NCBI RefSeq assembly: GCF_001750285.1
Contig: NZ_MAMP01000024.1
Location: forward strand, 124,001 to 188,000
Origin: Domibacillus iocasae
GTDB taxonomy: Bacteria > Bacillota > Bacilli > Bacillales > Domibacillaceae
Reading direction: 5' to 3'
DNA length: 64,000 nucleotides
Below are positions 8,095 to 18,591 of the stretch, in pieces. The translations under genes were made by a program, and so were the position numbers. Position 1 is the first letter of the stretch. The number at the start of each line of letters is the position of its first letter. The notes beneath the pieces are model-generated. The model was given only the letters and a program-made list of their open reading frames with translations. It searched no databases and was not told the origin of the DNA.

Positions 8095-9444
8095 TTACAT
8101 AAAAGGAAGCTTTGGCATACCGCCTTTTTTCTTGCCTTTTTGCTGCATTGAAGACATTTGTTTCATCATTTTTTTCATGTCTTCAAACTGTTTTAACAAA
8201 CGGTTTACTTCCTGAATCGATGTTCCCGAACCGCGGGCAATCCGCTTACGGCGACCGGAATTAATAATTTCCGGCTGTTGTTTTTCATCCTTTGTCATGG
8301 AGCGGATAATCGCTTCAACACGGCCGATTTGCTTTTCGTCAACCTGCACATTGTTTAAGCCTTTCATTTTGTTTGCGCCCGGAAGCATTTTTAAAATTTC
8401 ATCAAGCGGTCCCATTGAACGCACTTGCCCGAGCTGGTCTAAAAAGTCGTCGAAAGTAAAAGACATCGTCCGCATTTTTTGCTCCAGCTCTTTTGCTTTT
8501 GTTTCATCGACATTAGTTTGTGCTTTTTCAATGAGTGACAGTACATCGCCCATCCCAAGAATACGGGATGCCATTCGTTCCGGATGAAATTGCTCAAGTG
8601 CGTCCAGTTTTTCGCCCATCCCGACAAATTTGATTGGCTTGCCGGTTACAGCACGGATTGACAATGCAGCCCCGCCACGTGTGTCTCCATCAAGCTTCGT
8701 GAGCACAACACCAGTGATGCCAAGCTGCTCATTGAAGCTTTCTGCTACATTCACAGCGTCCTGGCCAGTCATGGAATCGACAACAAGAAAAATCTCTTCG
8801 GGCGATGACAGTTCTTTAATTTGTTTTAGCTCATCCATTAACCCTTCATCAATGTGAAGGCGGCCGGCTGTATCAATGAGAACATAATCGAGATGATCAT
8901 CTTTCGCTTTTTGAATCGCCTGCTTGGCAATTTCAACCGGGCTTACTTGATCACCCATTGAAAAGACAGGCATATCCAATTGCTTCCCAAGCGTTTCAAG
9001 CTGTTTAATCGCTGCCGGACGATAAATATCGGCTGCAACTAAAAGCGGTTTCCGGTTATACTTTTTGCGAAGTAAATTCGCAAGCTTTCCGGTCGTTGTC
9101 GTCTTCCCTGCCCCTTGCAGCCCGACCATCATAATGACGGTTGGCGGACGTTTTGCTGTGCCGATCCGGCTTTCTTCGCCACCCATTAACGCCGTTAGTT
9201 CTTCCTTAACGACTTTAATGACTTGCTGTCCTGGTGTTAGGCTTTTCATCACTTCCTGGCCGACAGAACGCTCACTTACTTTTTTGACAAATTGTTTGAC
9301 AACTTTAAAGTTAACGTCCGCTTCTAAAAGAGCCAGACGCACTTCTCGCATCATTTCTTTTACATCGGATTCGGATACTTTCCCTTTGCCGCGAATTTTC
9401 TGCATTGTTCCTTGCAGTCGTTCGGCCAATCCTTCAAATGCCAT
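8095..9444 (-). CDS. ffh: Signal recognition particle GTPase Ffh
   Basis: Binds 4.5S/scRNA and nascent signal sequences, and docks with FtsY for membrane targeting. The NG domain has GLQGAGKTTTTGKLA (G1, about residue 106), DTAGRLH and TKLDGD. The Met-rich M domain near the C-terminus has SGTSIQEVNRLLKQFEDMKKMMKQM-type helices and ends KLPFM. I chose the second of two adjacent ATG codons (9444) because it gives MAFEGLAERLQ, the family start, at 7 bases from GGGGGA. It follows ylxM by 12 bases. Confidence 0.97.
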   Translation of the reverse strand: MAFEGLAERLQGTMQKIRGKGKVSESDVKEMMREVRLALLEADVNFKVVKQFVKKVSERSVGQEVMKSLTPGQQVIKVVKEELTALMGGEESRIGTAKRPPTVIMMVGLQGAGKTTTTGKLANLLRKKYNRKPLLVAADIYRPAAIKQLETLGKQLDMPVFSMGDQVSPVEIAKQAIQKAKDDHLDYVLIDTAGRLHIDEGLMDELKQIKELSSPEEIFLVVDSMTGQDAVNVAESFNEQLGITGVVLTKLDGDTRGGAALSIRAVTGKPIKFVGMGEKLDALEQFHPERMASRILGMGDVLSLIEKAQTNVDETKAKELEQKMRTMSFTFDDFLDQLGQVRSMGPLDEILKMLPGANKMKGLNNVQVDEKQIGRVEAIIRSMTKDEKQQPEIINSGRRKRIARGSGTSIQEVNRLLKQFEDMKKMMKQMSSMQQKGKKKGGMPKLPFM

Positions 9445-9456
9445 CATGCAGTCCCC

Positions 9457-9771
9457 CTATTCAAGCTCCTCAATCGCCTCGATAACTGCCAGCATATCTT
9501 CATCAGCCCGTTCTTTCAACTGATCGATTAATGCCTGACGTTTTTGGAACTTCTTTAACAGCATTAACTTCGCTTCATATTCTTCAAGCATTGCTTCTGT
9601 GCGTTTTATATTATCATAAACGGCCTGGCGGCTCACTTCGTATTCATCGGCAATTTCACCGAGCGAATAGTCATCCAGGTAGTATAGGGACATATAGCTG
9701 CGCTGTTTGTCGGTCAGAAGCATCTGATAAAAATCATACAGATAATTCATCCGCATCGTTTTTTCAAGCAC
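9457..9771 (-). CDS. ylxM: YlxM/P13 family DNA-binding-like protein
   Basis: A 104-residue helix-turn-helix protein that almost always precedes ffh in Firmicutes and is thought to modulate SRP function. The start is a GTG at 9771, with AGGAGG about 8 bases upstream. The protein reads [18 protein letters not shown], then [19 protein letters not shown], a sigma region 4-like helix-turn-helix. It forms a unit with ffh from the promoter at 9816-9844. Confidence 0.95.
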   Translation of the reverse strand: MLEKTMRMNYLYDFYQMLLTDKQRSYMSLYYLDDYSLGEIADEYEVSRQAVYDNIKRTEAMLEEYEAKLMLLKKFQKRQALIDQLKERADEDMLAVIEAIEELE

Positions 9772-9815
9772 GGCTGCCCCTCCTTTGTTAAGTGAAAAAC
9801 CTTTACACTAAAAAT

Positions 9816-9844
9816 AGTGTACCTGCATCTGTCTTTCCTGTCAA
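9816..9844 (-). promoter_or_regulatory. Strong SigA promoter of ylxM-ffh with a palindrome at the -10
   Basis: Consensus -35 TTGACA (9839-9844), 17 bp, -10 TACACT (9816-9821). The -10 is one arm of the inverted repeat ACACTA-TTTT-TAGTGT, which extends over the expected transcription start. It follows the ftsY terminator directly. Confidence 0.8.
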
Positions 9845-9849
9845 GAACG

Positions 9850-9878
9850 GTGAAAAACAGCCGTTTATTCGGCTGTTT
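9850..9878 (-). terminator. Terminator overlapping the ftsY stop codon
   Basis: Minus-strand AAACAGCCG / CGGCTGTTT followed by TTC. The ftsY stop codon (9865-9867) falls in the loop, so a ribosome finishing ftsY covers the hairpin. Confidence 0.8.
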
Positions 9879-10884
9879 CATCCGCTGACTCAGATTCTTT
9901 TTGCTCAAATGCCTGGGCAAACAGTCCGTAGGCATATTTTTCAGCATCAAACGGCTGCAGATCATCCATTTTTTCGCCAAGGCCGACAAATTTAACCGGC
10001 ACGCCCAGTTCTTTCCGGATGGCGAGTGCGATGCCGCCTTTTGCCGTACCGTCAAGCTTCGTCAGTACAATACCCGATACATCTGTCGCTTCTTTGAACG
10101 TTTTTGCTTGAATCAGTGCATTTTGCCCCGTAGTCGCATCGACCACGAGCAGAACCTCATGCGGCGCCTCTGGAACTTCCCGTTCAATCACGCGTTTTAC
10201 TTTTTGTAATTCGTTCATAAGATTAACTTTATTTTGCAGTCGGCCGGCTGTGTCACATAATAAAATGTCGGCACCTCGTGATTTGGCTGCGCGCACAGCA
10301 TCATACATGACGGCGGCCGGGTCGGACCCTTCCGTCTGCTTAATGACGTCCACGCCTGTTCGTTCTCCCCACACTTCAAGCTGTTCAATCGCGCCCGCAC
10401 GGAACGTATCGCCGGCCGCAAGCATTACTTTTTTGCCTTCTGTTTTGAATTGATGTGCAAGCTTGCCAATTGTTGTCGTTTTGCCGACACCGTTGACGCC
10501 AACGAATAAAATAACTGTTAATCCTGTATCTTGAATATTTAATTCAGATGACATCTCATCATCGCCAGCGTAAATATCCACAAATTTTTCCGTAATGATT
10601 TCCCGGATCGCTTCGGGTTCATTGGTGTTTTGCCGCTTTACTTCCAGCTTCAGCTCATCAATCAGCTCCATCACCGTATCAAACCCAACATCCGCCCCAA
10701 TCAGAATTTCTTCCAGCTCTTCAAAAAAATCTTCATCAATTTTGCGGTAGCGTGCAAACAAATTATTCATTTTTTCGGAAAAACCGGATCGTGTTTTTTT
10801 CAGTCCTTCCGTATATTTTTCGGTTGTTTGTTCCTGCTCCTGCGAGCCGGAAAATTTATCTTTTAATTTTTTAAAAAAGCTCAT
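9865..10884 (-). CDS. ftsY: Signal recognition particle receptor FtsY
   Basis: GTPase that receives the SRP-ribosome complex at the membrane. A short charged A region (residues 1-40) with no transmembrane helix is followed by the N domain and the G domain. The G domain has GVNGVGKTTTIGKLA, DTAGRLQNK and TKLDGTAKGG. The start at 10884 (MSFFKKLKDKF) has AAGGAAGG about 9 bases upstream, whereas an upstream in-frame ATG abuts that site. The 339-residue length is normal. It follows smc closely in the rnc-smc-ftsY unit. Confidence 0.97.
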   Translation of the reverse strand: MSFFKKLKDKFSGSQEQEQTTEKYTEGLKKTRSGFSEKMNNLFARYRKIDEDFFEELEEILIGADVGFDTVMELIDELKLEVKRQNTNEPEAIREIITEKFVDIYAGDDEMSSELNIQDTGLTVILFVGVNGVGKTTTIGKLAHQFKTEGKKVMLAAGDTFRAGAIEQLEVWGERTGVDVIKQTEGSDPAAVMYDAVRAAKSRGADILLCDTAGRLQNKVNLMNELQKVKRVIEREVPEAPHEVLLVVDATTGQNALIQAKTFKEATDVSGIVLTKLDGTAKGGIALAIRKELGVPVKFVGLGEKMDDLQPFDAEKYAYGLFAQAFEQKESESADETAE

Positions 10885-10904
10885 CGTTCCCATCCTTCCT
10901 TTTA

Positions 10905-13900
10905 TTACGTCGCCGCCGCTTCTTCAAGTCTTACTGATACAAGGCTTGTCACCCCTGATTCCTGCATGGCAACTCCATAAAGTGCATCCGCTTCTTCCAT
11001 CGTTTGTTTACGATGCGTAATAATGATAAACTGCGTTTCTTCACTAAATTCTTTTAAATAACGGCTGAATCGATGAACGTTCGCTTCATCGAGCGCTGCT
11101 TCCACTTCATCTAAAATGCAAAATGGCACCGGCCGCACGCGCAAAATCGCAAATAAAAGCGCAATCGCTGTCAGCGCCCGCTCGCCGCCAGACAGTAAGC
11201 TTAAGTGCTGTAGTTTTTTCCCAGGAGGCATTGCTGAAATATCGACACCTGAATTGAGAATATCTTTCGGATCCGTTAATTTCAATTCTGCCCGGCCGCC
11301 GCCAAACAGCTGAATAAATGCCGGCTGAAATTCAGCTTTAATCGCTTCAAATGTTTCTGAAAAACGGCGCGTCATTTCAATATCCATTTCGCTCATGACA
11401 TCCCGAAGTGTTGATTTTGCTTCTTCTAAGTCTTCTTTTTGAGCGCGTAAAAAAGCCACCCGTTCAAACGTTGTTTCATATTCTTCAATAGCCCCAATAT
11501 TCACATCGCCCAGTTCTTCTATTGCTTTTTTAATAAGCCGCACGTGCCGTCTCGCTTCGTCAATGGGGTGTGTTAAAGGGTACATTCGCTCTGCTTCCTC
11601 AAACGAAAGGCCGTATTGTTCATTTAGCTTTTGCAGCCATGTATCAATCTCAACATCTAAACGGGCAATTGCTATATCGTGTCCACGCACTGATTCGGTC
11701 AAGCCTTTCAGCAGTCGGCGTGATTCTTGCAGCGAAGCCGCTTCTTCTTCCAGCTTTTGTGCCTTTTCATTTCGCGCTGCCTTAAACAAGACGCTTTGTT
11801 TGACGAGCCTGTCTTTTTCAATCGCCTGTTCATCCGACTGCTGTGCAAGTGTCAATTCGGTCGATCCACTGTTAGACCGCTCGTTTTCTATAAATGCCTG
11901 TTCATCTTTCAGCTGTTTCAGCTGCTTTTGGACATCTGACCATTCCATACGCAGCCGATTTTCCTGCTGGTTGTTATAAGCAAGCTGTTCTTCAAGCACC
12001 GCTATTTGTGGACGGAGCGTATTAAACTGCTCAGCCAGCCGATCCCGTTCAGAGAAGTCCGTTTTTTGTTTTTGCTCGATCGAAGCAATTTGCTTATCCA
12101 GCAATTGAATCGCTTGCTGGTTTTGGGCCAAAAGTTCCGACGCTCCGCCTTTCCGTTGTTCAAGCCGGTCTTTTTCTTCCTGAAACTCTCGTTTTTCCGC
12201 ATCATACACAGCGAGACGATCGTTAATGGACTGTTCGCTAAAAGACCATTCCAGCTGTTGATTTTTTGCTTCTTGAAGTCCTTGGCGGTATAACTCGCCG
12301 GTTTCCTCAAGGCGGCCGACAAGGCGGTCGCATTCAGCGGCGCGAACCTGCAGTGACTTCACTTCTTTTTCTACTTGGGCTGTTTTTTGTTCCATCTGCT
12401 TTATTTGTCCGTTTAACGTTTCCAGTTCATTTTTGCGGCCAAGCAGCGACGCACTGTTTTTTTTCATTGAACCCCCGGTCATCGAACCGCCGGCATTCAC
12501 CACGTCACCTTCAACTGTTACCACACGATATCGATGATTCATTTTTCGGGCAATATTGTTTGCTTTTTCAAGTGATGACGCAATGATCACATTTCCGAGT
12601 AAATGGCTGGCTGCGTGCACATACTGCTCATCATAGTCCACCAGCTCCACGGCTGTTCCGAGAAAACCGTTCTCATGCCGGACAGACGCTAATACATGAT
12701 CTGGAATCAATTTTTCTTTTACCGTTGAAAGCGGCAAAAACGTCGCCCGGCCACTTTTTTGCTGTTTTAAGAAAGCGATCGCTTTTCTCGCCACTGGCTC
12801 ATCCGCCACAATAATATGCTGAAGGGCCCCGCCAAGTGCTGTTTCAATGGCCAGCTCGTATTGTTTCGGCACCCGGATCAATTCGGCTGCAGCTCCAATC
12901 ACACCCGGCAGACGTCCATTTTTCTCTTTTAATACTTCTTTCACACCGGAGAAAAAGCCCGAATAGTCTTCTTCCATGGATGCTAAAAGATCACGGCGGG
13001 ACGACGCTTCCTGTAAAATTTGGTATGCCTTATATAAAGCATTTCGTTTTTTTTCAAGCGATTCTTTTACTCTATCGCGCTCCCGCTTCGCTTCCCGATA
13101 GGCAGTTGTATGTTCATCAAGCTTCCGCTCTGCTGACAACCTTGCTTTTTCAATTTGCTCCTGCTCTTGCTGAAGCGCGGCTCGTTCAGATAAATATTGA
13201 TCGTTATGTCCACCGAGCCGTTCAAATCGGGCCGTCAGCCGTTCAAGCTGCCGATCAATTTCAATGAGCTCATTTTTAGCGGCCGCTTCTTTACTTAAAT
13301 GGTCAATGTAGTCGGCTTTAAGCGAATCTAGTGTTTCCCCTCTGTTCCCTGATAGTGCGCGCAGCATTGTTTCTTTTTCGGCTGCTTCTTTCTTTAACAA
13401 ATCAAGCGCCTGCTTTTTTGTTTTAGACAGTTCTTTTGCTTCTGCCAATGCTTGTTTTAACGAAGCTTCTTTTTCTTCTGCTTCTTTCACCGATTTCACG
13501 AGCTTTTCTTCATTATAGGAAGCGTTTTTTTGGCGTTCATCCATTAAACGCCTTCTGCCCTCAATCTTTTCAAGCGATTCAATAACCGCCATAAGCTTTT
13601 GCTGGGTCGATTCTTCTTCGAGTGAGAGCTTTTTTATTTCCTGTTCGAATGCTCGGATGCGTGATTCAGCTTTTTCTGCCTCTTTAGTAAAATAGGCAAT
13701 TTGCTGTTCTTGATGCTGCCGGTCTTTTTTTCGTTCTTCCCATTCTGCATGTGATTCCGCAATATCGTACGCCCAGACAGACGCTTCCACTTCTTTTAAT
13801 TCTGCTTTTTTTTCAAGAAAATCTTTTGCAGCAGCTGCTTGAATTTCCAGCGGTTCTACCCGCTGTTCCAGCTCATACAAAATGTCCTGCACACGGCTGA

Positions 13901-14462
13901 CATTTTCTTCTGTTTCCGCAAGCTTTACTTCCGCCTGTTTTTTTCGGGTTTTATATTTCAGCACACCGGCAGCTTCTTCAAAGATCGACCGTCGCTCTTC
14001 CGGGCGGCTGTTTAAAATTTCATCGACGCGTCCTTGTCCGATAATGGAAAACGCACCGCGGCCAAGCCCGGAGTCCATAAACAATTCAATAATGTCTTTT
14101 AAACGGCAGCTTTGCTTATTGATGAAAAATCCGCTGTCGCCATTCCGGTTCACGCGGCGAGTGATACTTACCTCACTGTAATCAAGCGGAAGCGCCCCAT
14201 CCCGATTATCGAGCGTAATGGTCACGTCCGCTTCATTCAGCCGCCTTCTCGAATCACTTCCAGAGAAGATAACATCTTCCATTTTTCCGCCCCGCAAATT
14301 TTTAGCGGACTGTTCACCCAATACCCAGCGGATCGCTTCTGTAATATTGCTTTTTCCTGAACCATTCGGTCCGACAACTGCCGTTACACCGGGCATAAAA
14401 TCGATGGTTACTTTTCCTGCAAATGATTTAAATCCCGCTATATCAAGCTTTTTCAGGATCAT
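10905..14462 (-). CDS. smc: Chromosome partition protein SMC
   Basis: Structural-maintenance ATPase that, with ScpA and ScpB, compacts and aligns the chromosome arms. All landmarks are present in 1185 residues. The Walker [10 protein letters not shown] is at about residue 32. Two long coiled coils flank a hinge (about residues 500-670) that has [11 protein letters not shown]. The C-terminal head has the signature [15 protein letters not shown] and Walker [17 protein letters not shown]. No frame disruption. It sits between rnc and ftsY. Confidence 0.98.
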   Translation of the reverse strand: MILKKLDIAGFKSFAGKVTIDFMPGVTAVVGPNGSGKSNITEAIRWVLGEQSAKNLRGGKMEDVIFSGSDSRRRLNEADVTITLDNRDGALPLDYSEVSITRRVNRNGDSGFFINKQSCRLKDIIELFMDSGLGRGAFSIIGQGRVDEILNSRPEERRSIFEEAAGVLKYKTRKKQAEVKLAETEENVSRVQDILYELEQRVEPLEIQAAAAKDFLEKKAELKEVEASVWAYDIAESHAEWEERKKDRQHQEQQIAYFTKEAEKAESRIRAFEQEIKKLSLEEESTQQKLMAVIESLEKIEGRRRLMDERQKNASYNEEKLVKSVKEAEEKEASLKQALAEAKELSKTKKQALDLLKKEAAEKETMLRALSGNRGETLDSLKADYIDHLSKEAAAKNELIEIDRQLERLTARFERLGGHNDQYLSERAALQQEQEQIEKARLSAERKLDEHTTAYREAKRERDRVKESLEKKRNALYKAYQILQEASSRRDLLASMEEDYSGFFSGVKEVLKEKNGRLPGVIGAAAELIRVPKQYELAIETALGGALQHIIVADEPVARKAIAFLKQQKSGRATFLPLSTVKEKLIPDHVLASVRHENGFLGTAVELVDYDEQYVHAASHLLGNVIIASSLEKANNIARKMNHRYRVVTVEGDVVNAGGSMTGGSMKKNSASLLGRKNELETLNGQIKQMEQKTAQVEKEVKSLQVRAAECDRLVGRLEETGELYRQGLQEAKNQQLEWSFSEQSINDRLAVYDAEKREFQEEKDRLEQRKGGASELLAQNQQAIQLLDKQIASIEQKQKTDFSERDRLAEQFNTLRPQIAVLEEQLAYNNQQENRLRMEWSDVQKQLKQLKDEQAFIENERSNSGSTELTLAQQSDEQAIEKDRLVKQSVLFKAARNEKAQKLEEEAASLQESRRLLKGLTESVRGHDIAIARLDVEIDTWLQKLNEQYGLSFEEAERMYPLTHPIDEARRHVRLIKKAIEELGDVNIGAIEEYETTFERVAFLRAQKEDLEEAKSTLRDVMSEMDIEMTRRFSETFEAIKAEFQPAFIQLFGGGRAELKLTDPKDILNSGVDISAMPPGKKLQHLSLLSGGERALTAIALLFAILRVRPVPFCILDEVEAALDEANVHRFSRYLKEFSEETQFIIITHRKQTMEEADALYGVAMQESGVTSLVSVRLEEAAAT

Positions 14463-14479
14463 ACCTATCCACCTGTCTC

Positions 14480-15214
14480 CTACTTCGATTGTTTTACATG
14501 TTCAAGCGCCATGCGCGCCGCAAATTGCTCTGCTTCTTTTTTTGACCGGCCCGCACCACGGCCGAGCACGATGTCGTTTAACGAAACCTCTGTAATAAAT
14601 TCTTTATTGTGTGCAGGACCCTTTTCTTCTAAAATCCGGTAAGAAGGTGATCCTTTTAGTTCACGCTGGACAAACTCCTGCAACTGACTTTTAAAATCCA
14701 TCACATGAGAAAAAGCACCGGCGCTGATTTTCGGAAAAACGAGTTTTTCCAGAAAAGGAACAACAGCTTCCATCCCCTGGTCTAAGTAAAGAGCACCAAT
14801 GTATGCTTCAAATACATCGGCTAAAAGAGCTGGCCGCATTCTTCCTCCGGTCATTTCTTCCCCTTTTCCCAGCAAGATGAGCTTGCCGAATTCAAGCTCG
14901 TTTGCAAATGTGACCAGTGATGGTTCACAAACAACTGCTGCCCGGAGCTTCGTTAATTCTCCTTCTGACATAACCGGATATGTTTTATATAAAAATTGTG
15001 AAACCGTCAGCTCTAAAACAGCATCTCCTAAAAACTCCAGCCGCTCATTGTCCTCATATGGTTTTCTCCGATGCTCATTCACATATGATGAATGCGTAAA
15101 TGCCTGCTTTAATAATGTTTCGTTTTGAAAATGAATGCCCGTTTTCTCCTGAAATTCGTAAAACTCCGTATTTTTTCGTTCGGAATAACGCTGCTCCCGA
15201 TTTGTTTTTTTCAT
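14480..15214 (-). CDS. rnc: Ribonuclease III
   Basis: Double-strand-specific endoribonuclease for rRNA and small-RNA processing. The catalytic domain has [14 protein letters not shown] (about residues 56-69) and, further on, [19 protein letters not shown], which carries the second acidic pair. A dsRNA-binding domain (about residues 168-240) ends the protein. The 244-residue length is normal. The ATG follows GGAGGAAC. It lies immediately upstream of smc; a repeat-bearing gap of about 390 bp separates it from acpP. Confidence 0.97.
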   Translation of the reverse strand: MKKTNREQRYSERKNTEFYEFQEKTGIHFQNETLLKQAFTHSSYVNEHRRKPYEDNERLEFLGDAVLELTVSQFLYKTYPVMSEGELTKLRAAVVCEPSLVTFANELEFGKLILLGKGEEMTGGRMRPALLADVFEAYIGALYLDQGMEAVVPFLEKLVFPKISAGAFSHVMDFKSQLQEFVQRELKGSPSYRILEEKGPAHNKEFITEVSLNDIVLGRGAGRSKKEAEQFAARMALEHVKQSK

Positions 15215-15290
15215 TCTTGTTCCTCCGCAATGTTAAAATGCACACAAAAATAGTTTAGCCGAAAAAAATGCATAGCGCAAAGAGAATTAA

Positions 15291-15524
15291 AAGCGTAAGG
15301 CGTCCGTTTATTGGCGACAAGCATAAGATGAGCACCGGCGGAGGCGCTTTTTGCCTCCAGAAGGGCTTGAATGGGTAAATGGAACAAAAGCTAAGAGCGC
15401 GGCATCGTGCCGTCGCGCTTTAAAGCCGCCACGACCTGTGGCATTCGCCCGACTAAGCCATCCAGGCCGTCGCAACGCTTTTATGCCCCATATCCTGCGG
15501 GTCTCGATGGCGCCTGGAGCTGGA
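15291..15524. repeat. Intergenic repeat, long copy (family also at 54455-54617)
   Basis: A GC-richer non-coding block fills most of the 389-bp gap between rnc and acpP. Both ends match the block in the ileS leader. At one end AAGCGTAAGGCGTCCG aligns with AAGCGCAGGACGCCTG, followed by GCGACAA, ATAAGA and GAGCAC segments. At the other end GATGGCGCCTGGAGCTG aligns with GATGGCGTCCGGAGCTG. The middle is about 70 bp longer here. Its layout resembles short repeats scattered between genes in Bacillaceae genomes, whose function is unknown. A 78-codon frame across it has no homology I recognise. Confidence 0.75.
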
Positions 15525-15560
15525 TAATGCCCAAGAATATACACTTTTTGTCTTTAAACG

Positions 15561-15590
15561 AAAAAAGCAGACCCGAATAGCCGGATCTGC
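15561..15590 (-). terminator. Terminator after acpP
   Basis: Minus-strand stem GCAGATCCG / CGGGTCTGC (one U-G pair) with a short loop, followed by six T, a few bases past the acpP stop. It closes the fapR-to-acpP lipid operon. Confidence 0.85.
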
Positions 15591-15603
15591 CATTAATGGA
15601 CGA

Positions 15604-15837
15604 TTAGTTTTTGCTGTTTATGTACGTTACAGCGTCGCCTACCGTCGTAATATTTTCCGCATCATCATCGGAAATTTCCATATCGAATTCGTCTTCAAGC
15701 TCCATTACAAGCTCCACAACATCTAAAGAATCCGCTCCAAGATCTTCCTTGAATTTTGCATCAAGGTTGATTTGTGATTCTTCGACACCTAGACGATCAA
15801 CGATAATTTTGGTTACACGTTCTAATACATCTGCCAC
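15604..15837 (-). CDS. acpP: Acyl carrier protein
   Basis: Carries fatty acyl chains on a 4'-phosphopantetheine arm. The attachment serine is Ser37 in [15 protein letters not shown]. The 77-residue length and strongly acidic composition are typical. The start is a GTG at 15837, preceded by GGGGAGGTG. A consensus -10 TATAAT lies in the 59-bp gap after fabG, so acpP may also be transcribed separately. A terminator follows. Confidence 0.98.
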   Translation of the reverse strand: MADVLERVTKIIVDRLGVEESQINLDAKFKEDLGADSLDVVELVMELEDEFDMEISDDDAENITTVGDAVTYINSKN

Positions 15838-15896
15838 TATGATTCACCTCCCCTCAAGTATTATAGACGATTCACTTCATCAAAACACGCTTTTTA

Positions 15897-16640
15897 TTAC
15901 ATCGCCATGCCGCCGTCAACACCTAGAACCTGACCGGTGATATACTTGGCGCCATCACTAGCTAAAAATAATGCGGCGGCGGCGATGTCATCAGTGTCAC
16001 CGAGCGTGCCGAGTGGAATTTGACCGATCAGCTGCTCTTTTGCCTCTGCCGGCAGTTCATCTGTCATGTCTGTTGCGATAAAGCCGGGGGCAATCGCATT
16101 CACTGTAATGCCCCGAGCAGCAAGCTCACGGGCTGATGCTTTCGTCAACCCAATCACACCTGCTTTTGCGGCTGTATAGTTCGCCTGACCCGCATTTCCG
16201 ATCCGGCCGACAACCGAAGAAATATTAATAATCCGGCCGCTTCTTTGTTTCATCATTTGACGTGTTACCGCTTTTGTACAAAGGAAAACACCTTTTAAAT
16301 TCGTGTTAATAACGTCATCCCATTCCTGATCTTTCATACGCATAATCAGGTTATCGCGCGTAATACCCGCGTTGTTCACCAAAATATCAAGGCGGCCAAA
16401 TTGAGCAACTGTTTCTTTTACCATTGCCTGTACAGCATCACCATCTGAAATATCGCATTGAACGATAAATGAACGTCGTCCCATTGCTTGAATTTCATCG
16501 GCTACTTCTTTTGCTTTTTGTTCATTCCCGGCGTAATTGACTGCAACATCCGCACCATGACGGGCAAGTTCTAATGCAATGGCTTTCCCGATGCCGCGGG
16601 ACGCGCCTGTTACAAGTGCTGTTTTCCCTTCAAGATTCAT
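15897..16640 (-). CDS. fabG: 3-oxoacyl-[ACP] reductase
   Basis: NADPH-dependent short-chain dehydrogenase for the first reduction in fatty acid elongation. The cofactor loop [10 protein letters not shown] is near residue 11, NNAGI near 87, and the catalytic Ser, Tyr and Lys are in [18 protein letters not shown] and TAAKAGV. It ends with the family [12 protein letters not shown]. The 247-residue length is normal. It overlaps fabD by four bases. Confidence 0.98.
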   Translation of the reverse strand: MNLEGKTALVTGASRGIGKAIALELARHGADVAVNYAGNEQKAKEVADEIQAMGRRSFIVQCDISDGDAVQAMVKETVAQFGRLDILVNNAGITRDNLIMRMKDQEWDDVINTNLKGVFLCTKAVTRQMMKQRSGRIINISSVVGRIGNAGQANYTAAKAGVIGLTKASARELAARGITVNAIAPGFIATDMTDELPAEAKEQLIGQIPLGTLGDTDDIAAAALFLASDGAKYITGQVLGVDGGMAM

Positions 16641-17584
16641 TCCGTCTCCTCCTTCAGTGCTACCACTGTTTTCACAATCGATTCTTCATCGCTGATGGCG
16701 AACGTCCGAACACGCCGATTTATTTTTTTGATCAACCCGGATAAAACGGTTCCCGAACCGATTTCAATAAATGTGTCAACACCTGCATCGAGCATCGTTT
16801 GCACACTGTCTTCCCATAGAACAGGTGAATACAGCTGTTTCACAAGGTTTTCTTTAATCGTCTCTGCATCGGTAACCGGCTGTGCATCCACATTGGCAAC
16901 GACCGGTATACGACTCGATTGAATATTTGCTTTATCAAGTACAGCTCGCAGCTTTTCAGCGGCAGGTTCCATAAGCGGTGAATGAAAAGGGCCGCTGACG
17001 TTTAACGGAATCACCCGTTTTGCGCCTTTTTCTTTTAAGAGAGCAGCTGCTTGTTCAACACCTTCTTTTGAGCCTGAAATGACAATTTGTCCAGGACAGT
17101 TGAAATTGGCCACTGCTACGACAGCGCCTCCTTGCGTTACACTCATCGTCACTTCTTCAAGCACTTCACGCTCCATGCCAAGGACTGCTGCCATCGCGCC
17201 TTGACCGGCTGGCACCGCTTCCTCCATTAAATTACCGCGCTGATGAACCGCCCAAACCGCTTCTTCATATGTAATGGCGCCGGCGGCGGCTAAAGCAGAG
17301 TATTCTCCAAGACTGTGGCCTGCTGTAAAGTCTGGTGTCACTCCTTCTTCTTCAAACCGTTTTAACACAGCCATACTGACAGCTAAAAGAGCCGGCTGCG
17401 CGTTCGAAGTGAGTGTCAGCTCTTCTTCCGGTCCGTTAAACATGATGTCTGTTAATGAATAGCCCAGTTTTTCATCCGCTTTTTGGAACATCTTTTGTAT
17501 ATGTACATGCTGATTAGCTAGTGACTCTCCCATGCCGACCTTTTGGGAACCTTGTCCCGGAAATACAAACGCGATTTTCCCCAT
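16637..17584 (-). CDS. fabD: Malonyl-CoA:ACP transacylase
   Basis: Loads malonyl groups onto ACP. The N-terminus [14 protein letters not shown], the nucleophile Ser in [14 protein letters not shown] (about residue 90) and the catalytic His in [10 protein letters not shown] are clear. I chose the ATG at 17584 because it gives the family start. An ATG at 17596 overlaps the plsX stop (ATGA) but is one base from GGAAGG, so either is possible. The length is normal, at about 315 residues. Confidence 0.95.
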   Translation of the reverse strand: MGKIAFVFPGQGSQKVGMGESLANQHVHIQKMFQKADEKLGYSLTDIMFNGPEEELTLTSNAQPALLAVSMAVLKRFEEEGVTPDFTAGHSLGEYSALAAAGAITYEEAVWAVHQRGNLMEEAVPAGQGAMAAVLGMEREVLEEVTMSVTQGGAVVAVANFNCPGQIVISGSKEGVEQAAALLKEKGAKRVIPLNVSGPFHSPLMEPAAEKLRAVLDKANIQSSRIPVVANVDAQPVTDAETIKENLVKQLYSPVLWEDSVQTMLDAGVDTFIEIGSGTVLSGLIKKINRRVRTFAISDEESIVKTVVALKEETE

Positions 17585-17592
17585 TGATTTTG

Positions 17593-18591
17593 TCATTCCT
17601 TCCCGCTGGCAATTTGTGATTCGATAATGGCTGGCACATTCGCCTGCGCCATTTTGTAAGCTTGTTCGATTGCATGATAAAAAGCGTTTGCGTCAGATGA
17701 TCCGTGCGCTTTAATAACCGGCGCTTTTAAGCCAAATAAGCCGGCACCGCCATATTCAGCATAATCCATTTTATTTTTTAAGCCGCGCAGTTCATCTTTT
17801 AAAAGCAAGGCGCCGAGTTTTGACTTCGTTGACGCTGTTAACGCCGTTTTTAACATAGAGAAAATAGACAGCGCGCTGCCTTCGATCGTTTTTAACACCA
17901 TGTTGCCAGTAAAGCCATCTGTTACGACAACGTCAGCTGCGCCATTCAACAACTCACGCGACTCAACATTGCCGATAAAATTCATTCCAGGTGCCTCACT
18001 TAGCAGTTTATATGCCGCTTTCGTTAATTCATTCCCTTTTTTTTCTTCTGTTCCGATATTTAATAATCCGACACGCGGCTTTTTTATACCACGCACTTTT
18101 TCCGCATAAACAGAACCCATTATCGCATATTGAAGCAAATGCTCTGGTTTTGCGTCTGAATTAGCCCCTGCATCGAGCATCACAAAGCCTTTGCCGTCAA
18201 CAGTTGGAAACGTAGGCGCTAAAGCCGGACGCTCGATTCCGTCAATACGGCCGACAATAAATAACCCTGCTGCCATAAGCGCGCCTGTATTTCCAGCTGA
18301 TACACAAGCCGCTGCTTTTTTATTCGCTACAGCTTCTGCCATCATGACAAGTGATGACTGCTTTTTTCGGCGGACGGCCCGAACAGGCTCATCCGTGCCG
18401 AGAATAAAATCCGGTGAATGAATAACTTCCGTGCGGATCTGACTGCCTGCGTCTAACAGCGGCTGAATTTTTTCTTGATCTCCAAAAATCATTAATTCCA
18501 GCTCCGGCAATTCTTTTAATGCCCGGTTAACACCAAAAATGATTTGTTCGGGCGCATGATCCCCGCCCATTGCATCAATTGCCAGTTTCAT
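17593..18591 (-). CDS. plsX: Phosphate acyltransferase PlsX
   Basis: Makes acyl-phosphate from acyl-ACP for phospholipid synthesis. The start at 18591 gives [16 protein letters not shown], the diagnostic N-terminus, after AAAAGGGG; the longer frame is rejected. Other conserved segments are [26 protein letters not shown] and the C-terminal [20 protein letters not shown]. The 332-residue length is normal. Its first 17 bases overlap fapR, so the two are probably translated together. Confidence 0.97.
   Translation of the reverse strand: MKLAIDAMGGDHAPEQIIFGVNRALKELPELELMIFGDQEKIQPLLDAGSQIRTEVIHSPDFILGTDEPVRAVRRKKQSSLVMMAEAVANKKAAACVSAGNTGALMAAGLFIVGRIDGIERPALAPTFPTVDGKGFVMLDAGANSDAKPEHLLQYAIMGSVYAEKVRGIKKPRVGLLNIGTEEKKGNELTKAAYKLLSEAPGMNFIGNVESRELLNGAADVVVTDGFTGNMVLKTIEGSALSIFSMLKTALTASTKSKLGALLLKDELRGLKNKMDYAEYGGAGLFGLKAPVIKAHGSSDANAFYHAIEQAYKMAQANVPAIIESQIASGKE

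Noticed and set aside
15308-15544. 78-codon minus-strand open frame between rnc and acpP
   Set aside because: It lies on the intergenic repeat, has Arg/Pro-rich composition without a recognisable domain, lacks a convincing ribosome binding site, and the related copy at 54.5 kb does not keep the frame.
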